From the NCBI GenBank assembly GCA_001874335.1, contig MPDE01000016.1, positions 1-36,425 on the forward strand: DNA of 36,425 nt, given 5' to 3'. The notes below the pieces were generated by a model. The model had not been told where the DNA came from, made no database searches, and was given only the letters and a program-made list of their open reading frames with translations. This DNA is from Bacteroidetes bacterium MedPE-SWsnd-G2 (lineage in GTDB: Bacteria; Bacteroidota; Bacteroidia; Flavobacteriales; Flavobacteriaceae). The position numbers and the translations under genes were made by a program. This document shows, one piece after another, positions 26,657 to 32,872 of this stretch (position 1 is its first letter; each line of letters begins with the position of its first letter).

Positions 26657-27121
26657 ATGATATACAACGAAGTAACAAAGAAGTATTTAATCAATTTTAT
26701 TGAAAAGATTGAGGAAAAGTTAGAAACAGAAAGAGGCATAAAACTCAAAAGTCTTGAGAAATTTAAAAACTATTTGCAAGATAATTCTAATAGGTTAGAG
26801 TTGATAGGTAAACTATCTATTGATTTCAATTTGGTTTATCATAGAAAAGATGGTACAAAAATTTCAAATACAGAAAGTCTTTTAATAGAATCTTCTGGAT
26901 TTCAAATTATCAATCATTATTCTGAAAACTTTTTTGGTGAGGGATATTATAACCATGATGATAGATTTTATAATGAAAAAGAACCTAATGACAGTTTTGA
27001 AGATTGTTTAGAAAATTCTTTGGATAACATTAACAGAATAACTGTTAGTGAGAAGGCTTTAATTCAAGTAGATGCGAGTAGGTTTGGACTGAAAACAAAA
27101 AGAGTAAAAGCTATTGTTTAA
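26657..27121 (+). CDS. Hypothetical protein between hsdM and hsdS
   Basis: A 154-residue cytoplasmic protein that I do not recognise. Its ATG follows the hsdM stop (TAG) with no gap, so it is co-expressed. The N-terminus is helical and charged (residues 1-45). The middle reads LIGKLSIDFNLVYHRKDGTKIS, and a Tyr/Asn/Asp-rich stretch (FFGEGYYNHDDRFYNEKEPND) follows. There is no signal, membrane helix or cysteine cluster. It is AT-rich, unlike the flanking hsdM. It could be cargo inserted into the operon, or an accessory or anti-restriction-like factor; nothing in the sequence decides. Confidence 0.75.
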   Translation: MIYNEVTKKYLINFIEKIEEKLETERGIKLKSLEKFKNYLQDNSNRLELIGKLSIDFNLVYHRKDGTKISNTESLLIESSGFQIINHYSENFFGEGYYNHDDRFYNEKEPNDSFEDCLENSLDNINRITVSEKALIQVDASRFGLKTKRVKAIV

Positions 27122-27143
27122 TAATACTAATCACAACTAAGAA

Positions 27144-28814
27144 TTGACTTTACTTAATAATTTTAATACCCTTACCAAGCATCCACAAAATGCAGAAGAA
27201 TTAAAAGGCTTAATTCTGCAATTGGCGATACAAGGCAAACTAACTGAAAACTGGCGACAAGAACACCCGAATGTTGAATCGGCTTCTGAATTATTAGAAC
27301 GAATTAAAGCCAAAAAACAACTTTTAGTTGAACAAAAGAAAATACGGATTGAAAAGCCAAAGAAGGAGTTTATGAAGGAGAGTTTTCAATTCGAAATTCC
27401 GGATACTTGGGTAGCAAGAAATATAACGGAATTTTACAGTACTATTGGTAGTAGAGTAAATCAGGTTAAATCTAAAAACTATTTAGAAAGCGGAAAATTT
27501 CCAGTTGTTTCTCAAGGAAAAAGGCTAATTGAAGGCTATTATAATGAGGAAAGTAAACTTTTAAAATTAGAAAAACCTGTTATTGTATTTGGTGACCACA
27601 CGAAAATTGTAAAATACATTGACTTCGATTTTATAATCGGAGCAGATGGGACTAAAATCCTACAAACATTTGAAGGTGTTGACACTTCTTATTTCTTTAT
27701 GCATTGTTCTTTTTATGATTTATCTGACAAGGGCTATGCAAGACACTACAGTTTATTAAAACAGCAAGCCTTTTCTCTTCCACCACTCGATGAACAAAAA
27801 GCCATTGTTGCCATAGTCAATGAATTGTTTAAAGAAGTAGAGCAATTAGAAGGCCTTACCAAAACCAGAATACAACTTAAAGAAGACTTTGTCACCTCGG
27901 CATTACAACGCTTAACCGAAACAGACAATGTTAACCAAGAATGGCAATTTTTACAAACTCATTTTACAGAGTTCTTTACCGAAAAAGACAACGTTAAGCA
28001 ATTACGAGATACCATTTTACAATTAGCCATTCAAGGTAAATTAACCACTAAATGGCGTTCTCAAAATCCGTGCACCGAACCAGTTTCAGAACTCTTAAAA
28101 CGCATCCAAACCGAAAAACAAGAACTCATTGCCCAAAAGAAAATCAAAAAGGAAAAGCCTTTACCACCAATAAAAGACCACGAAAAACCTTATGATTTGC
28201 CAGAAGGTTGGGTTTGGTGTAGGTTGACAGAATTAACTAACGTAGGAACAGGTTCAACACCATCCAAAACAAAATCTGAATACTATGGAGGAGATATTCC
28301 ATGGTACACAAGTTCAGCGACAAATGATGTTTTTGCAAAAGTTCAAGATGTTATGATAACTCAAAAAGCACTTGACGAGACTAATTGTAAAATTTTTCCA
28401 GAAGGAACATTAATAATTGCGATGTATGGTCAAGGAAAGACAAGAGGTCAAATAAGCGAAATAGTTGTGCCTGGAGCAACCAATCAAGCTATTGCAGGAA
28501 TGATGTTCTTTGAGTCGTCAAAAGAAACCAAACAATACCTAAAGTACTTTTTTCAAAAGTTTTACCAAGAGATTAGATTATTGGCAGAAGGTGGAGCACA
28601 GCCAAATTTGAACGTTGGTAAAGTAAAGGCAACTTTAATTCCGCTTCCACCACTCGAAGAACAAAAAGCCATCGTCAAGCAAGTCAATATTTTAATGGCC
28701 TTATGCGATAATTTAGAAGAACATATAGAACACAGCCAAACCCAAATAGAGCAACTCATGCAAAGTTGTTTGAGGGAGGTTTTTGAGGAAAGAAAGGAGG
28801 TTACCAATGAGTGA
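27144..28814 (+). CDS. hsdS: Type I restriction-modification specificity subunit
   Basis: A 556-residue specificity subunit with the usual internal duplication. Each half begins with a conserved region (LKGLILQLAIQGKLT at about 25 and LRDTILQLAIQGKLT at about 290), continues through SELL.RI..(K)K.(EL) and QKKI, then a target-recognition domain, and ends in the ..PPLDEQKAIV / ..PPLEEQKAIV motif plus coiled coil. The two TRDs differ, so a bipartite target is expected. The start is a TTG at 27144, 22 bp past the upstream gene; no ATG gives the conserved N-terminus. The 3' end overlaps the GIY-YIG gene start by 8 bp. A degraded copy of its last codons occurs at 29190-29237. Confidence 0.94.
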   Translation: MTLLNNFNTLTKHPQNAEELKGLILQLAIQGKLTENWRQEHPNVESASELLERIKAKKQLLVEQKKIRIEKPKKEFMKESFQFEIPDTWVARNITEFYSTIGSRVNQVKSKNYLESGKFPVVSQGKRLIEGYYNEESKLLKLEKPVIVFGDHTKIVKYIDFDFIIGADGTKILQTFEGVDTSYFFMHCSFYDLSDKGYARHYSLLKQQAFSLPPLDEQKAIVAIVNELFKEVEQLEGLTKTRIQLKEDFVTSALQRLTETDNVNQEWQFLQTHFTEFFTEKDNVKQLRDTILQLAIQGKLTTKWRSQNPCTEPVSELLKRIQTEKQELIAQKKIKKEKPLPPIKDHEKPYDLPEGWVWCRLTELTNVGTGSTPSKTKSEYYGGDIPWYTSSATNDVFAKVQDVMITQKALDETNCKIFPEGTLIIAMYGQGKTRGQISEIVVPGATNQAIAGMMFFESSKETKQYLKYFFQKFYQEIRLLAEGGAQPNLNVGKVKATLIPLPPLEEQKAIVKQVNILMALCDNLEEHIEHSQTQIEQLMQSCLREVFEERKEVTNE

Positions 28815-29183
28815 ATGCGCACAAGTTGATAATCTATATAATCAATTACTGAAAACAGAACACCATCATTTTCCGATTTCAGGAAAGGTCAATGTAAGTA
28901 ACAAGCAGGGGGTATATATCATCTTTAGTTTAAAAGGAGAGGTATTACATGTTGGTAAAACTGCAAGAGGAAAAAATGGCTTAAATCAACGGTTAGGTAA
29001 TCATCTAAGAAATCAATCCTCATTCTCAAAAAAGTATTTAATAGTTAAAGGAATTGAATTGAGACAACAGGAAAGTTTAAATATATAGAAATAGAAAATC
29101 CAAGAATTAGAGCCTTTGTAGAAGCACTAACCATTGGAAAATTATGTCCAGCCCATATTGGGACGGAATCAAAACTGAAATAA
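28807..29183 (+). pseudogene. GIY-YIG nuclease-like gene broken by an apparent one-base deletion
   Basis: The ATG at 28807 overlaps the hsdS stop and is preceded by AAGGAGG (28796-28802), a rare good Shine-Dalgarno in this window. The frame reads GVYIIFSLKGEVLHVGKT, a GIY-YIG core, then stops early at about 29088. From 29071 the sequence continues in another frame as KYIEIENPRIRAF, then VEALTIGKLCPAHIG up to TAA at 29181-29183. Adding one G to the GG at 29070-29071 joins the parts as QQGKFKYIEIE, which reads as a natural continuation, and gives about 125 residues. It is either a genuine frameshift or a sequencing error. This family often follows hsdS and its role is unknown. Confidence 0.8.
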
Positions 29184-29189
29184 TATTAA

Positions 29190-29237
29190 AACATAAAAGA
29201 GCAACTCGAAAATAGTTGTTTGCGAGAAGTTTTTTAG
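29190..29237 (+). pseudogene. Vestigial 3' end of an hsdS gene
   Basis: The sequence reads NIKEQLENSCLREVF followed by TAG, matching the tail of the intact hsdS (TQIEQLMQSCLREVF) in 11 of 15 positions; the DNA is also clearly similar. There is an in-frame stop just upstream (29187-29189), so nothing longer is left. It marks a past hsdS copy or a rearrangement in which the GIY-YIG gene and present hsdS end replaced an older one. Confidence 0.7.
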
Positions 29238-29260
29238 TAGAACAATTAATCATATTTAAT

Positions 29261-30109
29261 ATGGCGCATCTGGTTACAGATAGAGAATTAAGACACAGTA
29301 TTGAGGTAACTATTAGTGGTTCAAGGGATTTTTTAGTTGTAGTATCTCCATATATAGATATAGATGAGGATATAAAAAAGGCTTTCTTAAAACTACATAA
29401 AGATACTTTGAAAGTTATTGTGTATAGAGTATCCGATAAATCTACAAACCAATCTGGTATAACAGAAGATTCGAGACAATTTCTTAGAGGGTTACCTAAT
29501 ATTGAGTTCGTTTCAGTAAAAAATCTACATGCAAAATTTTTTATGAATGATGATTATACTGTTATAGCTTCAATGAATTTAACTAGTTCATCTAATCACA
29601 ATTATGAAGTAGGAGTAGAAATTGACAATAAAAAGGATTTTGAAATGGCGAAGGACTGCATAGAGTATCTATTTTATGAAGTGTTGGCTAGTGATGATAG
29701 TGATATTAGTAAAGAAAGATTAAAAAACATATTGTCTAAACAACTATTTTCTTTAGTAATTAATCCAAATGAGGTAAAGATAAATGGTGAACAAATTGAT
29801 GTAAACAAATTCAAATCTATGCATGAGCAATGCAATGTAAAACATGGTTATTGCATCCGTTGCGAATCAACCAACATTGATTTCTATCCAAAAAACCCAT
29901 TATGTCCAAAATGTTTTACTGAATGGAGTATTTATAGAAATTCGAATTATGAAGAAAAGCATTGTCATTGGTGTGGAGTAGAACATAAAACAACAATAAA
30001 TAATCCTTTATGCGGTGCATGCTATGAAGTTTATGATTTTGAAATTGAAAGAGAATGGAAAAAAATAAAGAGTAAAGACAAAATAATTAAAAAATTAAAA
30101 ATGAAGTGA
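29261..30109 (+). CDS. PLD-like phosphodiesterase with two Cys4 zinc-binding clusters
   Basis: I start at ATG 29261 (282 residues); the open frame from a TTG 45 bp upstream overlaps the hsdS remnant and adds no conserved sequence. The N-terminal PLD domain (residues about 1-150) has one HKD motif, H90-A-K92-x4-D97, followed by ASMNLTSSSNHNYEVGVEI. A single motif implies dimerisation to build an active site. The C-terminal part has paired CxxC knuckles: C198/C201/C215/C218 and C235/C238/C251/C254, likely two structural zinc ribbons for nucleic-acid or protein binding. Such small PLD proteins include nucleases (Nuc, BfiI-like) in defence islands. It lies just before the ncRNA-RT unit and may belong to it or to the RM operon. 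Confidence 0.82.
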   Translation: MAHLVTDRELRHSIEVTISGSRDFLVVVSPYIDIDEDIKKAFLKLHKDTLKVIVYRVSDKSTNQSGITEDSRQFLRGLPNIEFVSVKNLHAKFFMNDDYTVIASMNLTSSSNHNYEVGVEIDNKKDFEMAKDCIEYLFYEVLASDDSDISKERLKNILSKQLFSLVINPNEVKINGEQIDVNKFKSMHEQCNVKHGYCIRCESTNIDFYPKNPLCPKCFTEWSIYRNSNYEEKHCHWCGVEHKTTINNPLCGACYEVYDFEIEREWKKIKSKDKIIKKLKMK

Positions 30110-30124
30110 GTATGAGGAGTGCTG

Positions 30125-30484
30125 AAGAATGCGTTTTAAGGTTTAGGCCTTTGGTCTATAGGCTCAACATTAAAAGCTGTTGAGAAGAAGGTATTTTACA
30201 AATGCAAGCTATTATTGGATTTATTTCAATAAGCCCTTGCTTGAGTATTAACTCCAGAAACATCACAAAGATGACTGGGAATACCCTAATAGTTCTGTTG
30301 ATGTTATTTAATTTCATGGGAAACCTTGTTATTAGTTGCAAAGATACAACAATTATTAACCACCCAACTTGAATTGGGGCGGTGGCTAGGCCTAGTTTAG
30401 CCATCGAAAGAGCATGCATTTTTCGGGAGTTTTTAACTCTAAAAGCGATGCCTCGTAGTTGGCTCCTCTGCTCACTTTTATATT
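30125..30484 (+). ncRNA. Structured non-coding RNA region directly upstream of the reverse transcriptase
   Basis: About 360 bp without a sense coding frame, ending at the RT start codon. It is rich in strong hairpins on the plus strand: CTCAACA/TGTTGAG (30163-30184), AAGC/GCTT (about 30231-30242), CCACCCAA/TTGGG..GGTGG (30360-30385), TGGCTA/TAGCCA (30383-30403), and a three-tier stem GAG-GCAT-TTTT-GAGTT with its complement (30410-30454). Local G+C in 30360-30470 is well above the surroundings. Known defence RTs (DRT2, DRT9, retrons) reverse-transcribe an RNA encoded exactly here. I infer the same role: template and RT-binding RNA. The 5' end is uncertain and I found no convincing promoter box. 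Confidence 0.7.
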
Positions 30485-32029
30485 ATGAAAAAAAAGGACT
30501 GGTTTAAATTAAAACGTTATCCACATATTGGTTTTCCTTTGAAATCAAAGGACAGATACTTGTGGATAGAAAACTACGTCACCAATCCAGATGATATCAA
30601 GAAACATCCATTTCTTCCATTTATTCATAAGACGTCTAAAAAGAGGAAGTTTAGAAAAGAATATTCAGATATTACAGGAGAAGTAATTAAAGATGCTAAA
30701 ACTAATAAGGCATTAAGAAATTCTGATATAAAGGACAGAGAGTTGTATTATGCTTCGCACTTGGATTCTTTAATTTATGGTTACTACGCGGAAGAACTAT
30801 CAAAGAAATATGAAGATAAAATAAAGGAAAATGATTTAGAAGAAGTAGTTCTTGCCTATAGGTCTATTCCAGTTGATTCAGAAAACCCAGATGGTCCAAA
30901 TAAATGTAATATTGATTTTGCCAATGATGCGTTTAATTACATTAGAGACTATCCAGAAAACGAGTTTTTGGTTATAGCTTTAGATATAAAAGGTTTTTTT
31001 GATGAATTAGACCACAAAATTTTAAGAGATATCTGGATTCAACTTTTAAACTCAAAAGATGAAAATCATCAACTCTTACCGCCAGACCACTTCAATGTAT
31101 ACAAAAATATTACAAGATTCACATATGTTGATATTGTAGACATTTTTAACGAATTCCAGAATAAAATATTCATCCAAAAGCGAGATAAGAAGAACAAACT
31201 GCTTCCAATAAAAAGAGCACGAGTTTCTAGGATAAAGTTTTTAAAAAATCAAAATGCCATTGCATTTTGTACTAAAAAAGAATTCTTTAAAAAGAAGCAT
31301 AAACTTGTTCGACAGACAAAACAAACAAAAACAAAGTATGGTGCTAAAGTTGATAAGACATTTGGTATACCACAAGGTTCACCTATAAGTTCGATTCTTG
31401 CGAATGCTTATATGCTCAACTTTGATACTACAATACATAACTTTATTAAAGATGTCGGTATTTATAGACGATATTCAGATGACATGGTGGTTGTATGTCC
31501 GCTCGATAAGAAAGATGAGATTTTAGCTTTAGTTGCTAAAGAAATTAAGGCAATTAAACTTCAAATACAACATTCGAAAACTCAAGTTTTTCACTTTAGA
31601 AGAAAAAGCGGAAAGTTAAAATGCGGTCAAGTTTTTAAGCGAAAAACAAATTGGCATAAGAATTTAATTTATTTAGGTTTTGAGTTTGATGGCGAAACTA
31701 CACTTCTACGTTCAGCTAGTTTGTCTGCTTTTTACAGAAAAATGAAAAGAACTGTAAAACGTTCAAAGAATTTTGCAAAAAGAGGAAAAAATAAGGGAGA
31801 AGTATTCAAAGGTAGAATAATGAAGAAGTTCTCTTACAAAGGGGCTAATAGAAGAAGAAAATGGGTATGGGATGATTCTGTCAAGGGATTTAAAAAATCT
31901 GAAGACCATTATGAATGGGGTAATTTTTTGTCTTATTCAAATAAAGCATCAAGGGTAATGACAAATAATAAGATTAAAAAACAAACTAAGGGTTCTTGGA
32001 ATAAACTAATAAAAGAATTGAAGAAATGA
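30485..32029 (+). CDS. Defence-associated (DRT-type) reverse transcriptase
   Basis: A 514-residue RNA-dependent DNA polymerase. Palm motifs are intact: motif A VIALDIKGFFDEL with D167, motif B/QG GIPQGSPISSILANAYM (294-310), motif C RYSDD (Y330-D333), followed by KTQVFHF and LIYLGFEF thumb-proximal motifs. The N-terminal 150 residues include YYASHLDSLIYGYYAEEL and CNIDFANDAFNYI, a layout I associate with the 'unknown group' RTs such as UG2/DRT2. Retron markers and the maturase/endonuclease domains of group II introns are absent. The last 100 residues are very basic (RRRKWVW, KKQTKGSW), fitting RNA binding. The stop overlaps the next ATG by 4 bp (ATGA). The DRT subtype is uncertain. Confidence 0.88.
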   Translation: MKKKDWFKLKRYPHIGFPLKSKDRYLWIENYVTNPDDIKKHPFLPFIHKTSKKRKFRKEYSDITGEVIKDAKTNKALRNSDIKDRELYYASHLDSLIYGYYAEELSKKYEDKIKENDLEEVVLAYRSIPVDSENPDGPNKCNIDFANDAFNYIRDYPENEFLVIALDIKGFFDELDHKILRDIWIQLLNSKDENHQLLPPDHFNVYKNITRFTYVDIVDIFNEFQNKIFIQKRDKKNKLLPIKRARVSRIKFLKNQNAIAFCTKKEFFKKKHKLVRQTKQTKTKYGAKVDKTFGIPQGSPISSILANAYMLNFDTTIHNFIKDVGIYRRYSDDMVVVCPLDKKDEILALVAKEIKAIKLQIQHSKTQVFHFRRKSGKLKCGQVFKRKTNWHKNLIYLGFEFDGETTLLRSASLSAFYRKMKRTVKRSKNFAKRGKNKGEVFKGRIMKKFSYKGANRRRKWVWDDSVKGFKKSEDHYEWGNFLSYSNKASRVMTNNKIKKQTKGSWNKLIKELKK

Positions 32030-32865
32030 TTAAACCCCAAACCATACAAATCTTTTTACCTGATGGATCTCCCACAAGTATAAAGGAAGCTGAGATAACA
32101 AATAGGTTAGTAAAGGCAATCCTATTTCCAAGAAGTAAAATTTCAGAAGTAGCAAAAAGAGACCAAGTAAATTTTACAGGTGTGTATTTTTTATTTGGGA
32201 CTTCTGAAGATGGAGGAAAGCCATTAGTTTACATTGGAGAAGGAGAAGAGTGTTTTAGAAGGATCAAATCACATAATAGAAAAAAAGATTTTTGGTCTCA
32301 TGCAGTAATTATTACAACCAAAACCGATGAGTTTACCAAAACAGATGGGAAATTTTTAGAACACTATTGTTTAGAAAAGGCTATTGCCGTTGGACGATAC
32401 TCTATTGCCAATGATACAGGATCTAAGAAGCCATCCTTATCTGAGAGTAGGACATATGATTTGTTAGATACTTTTGAAACTTTAAAATTACTTTTAGCTA
32501 CATTAGGGTACCCAATATTCGAAGAAAAAAGAAAGGCGAAAAGTTTTAAAGAAGTATTTCATTGCAAAGGTAAAAATGCTGCTGCTAGTGGAGAATTAAC
32601 TGAAGATGGGTTAGTAGTATATCAAGGAGGCGTATGTAATTTAAAGGAAACCCCAACCGCAGGTAACTGGATTACAGGTATGCGTTCAAAATTAAGAGAA
32701 GAGGGCGTTTTAAAAGAAGAAAATGGTGTCTTAGTATTTCAAACAGATCATATTTTCAATTCTCCAAGTGCAGCTGCTGGTACCATATTAGCTCGACGTG
32801 CAAATGGTTGGAAAGAATGGAAAGATAATAGTGGAAAGACTTTAGATGAACTAAAAAGAAAGTAA
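32026..32865 (+). CDS. GIY-YIG nuclease with C-terminal DUF4357
   Basis: A 279-residue protein. The GIY-YIG nuclease domain (about 50-140) shows GVYFLFG, KPLVYIGEG, then RRIKSH and KDFWSHAVIITT, with a glutamate in KFLEHYCLEKA as the metal ligand candidate. The C-terminal DUF4357 (about 185-275) reads AAASGELTEDGLVVYQG and continues with SAAAGTILARRANGWKEW. DUF4357 is a common tail of restriction-like nucleases and is thought to bind DNA. It is fused translationally to the RT (4-bp overlap) and sits 7 bp before the DUF2075 gene, so it is part of the RT operon. DNA cleavage is predicted, not shown. Confidence 0.9.
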   Translation: MIKPQTIQIFLPDGSPTSIKEAEITNRLVKAILFPRSKISEVAKRDQVNFTGVYFLFGTSEDGGKPLVYIGEGEECFRRIKSHNRKKDFWSHAVIITTKTDEFTKTDGKFLEHYCLEKAIAVGRYSIANDTGSKKPSLSESRTYDLLDTFETLKLLLATLGYPIFEEKRKAKSFKEVFHCKGKNAAASGELTEDGLVVYQGGVCNLKETPTAGNWITGMRSKLREEGVLKEENGVLVFQTDHIFNSPSAAAGTILARRANGWKEWKDNSGKTLDELKRK

Positions 32866-32872
32866 AACCTCA

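Noticed and set aside
29216-29260. TTG at 29216 as start of the first PLD-like gene
   Set aside because: The extra 15 codons read through the vestigial hsdS tail in another frame and add nothing conserved; ATG 29261 is preferred.
30156-30419. Minus-strand 87-codon frame across the ncRNA region as a protein gene
   Set aside because: No family features and it is antisense to an obviously folded RNA that precedes an RT. Kept only as an open-frame observation, not as a CDS.
30125-32029. Retron or group II intron
   Set aside because: No maturase or HNH domain and no domain V-like hairpin or intron ends; retron-specific RT markers and inverted a1/a2 repeats flanking an msr-msd were not found. A DRT-type unit fits better, although no retron search could be run.
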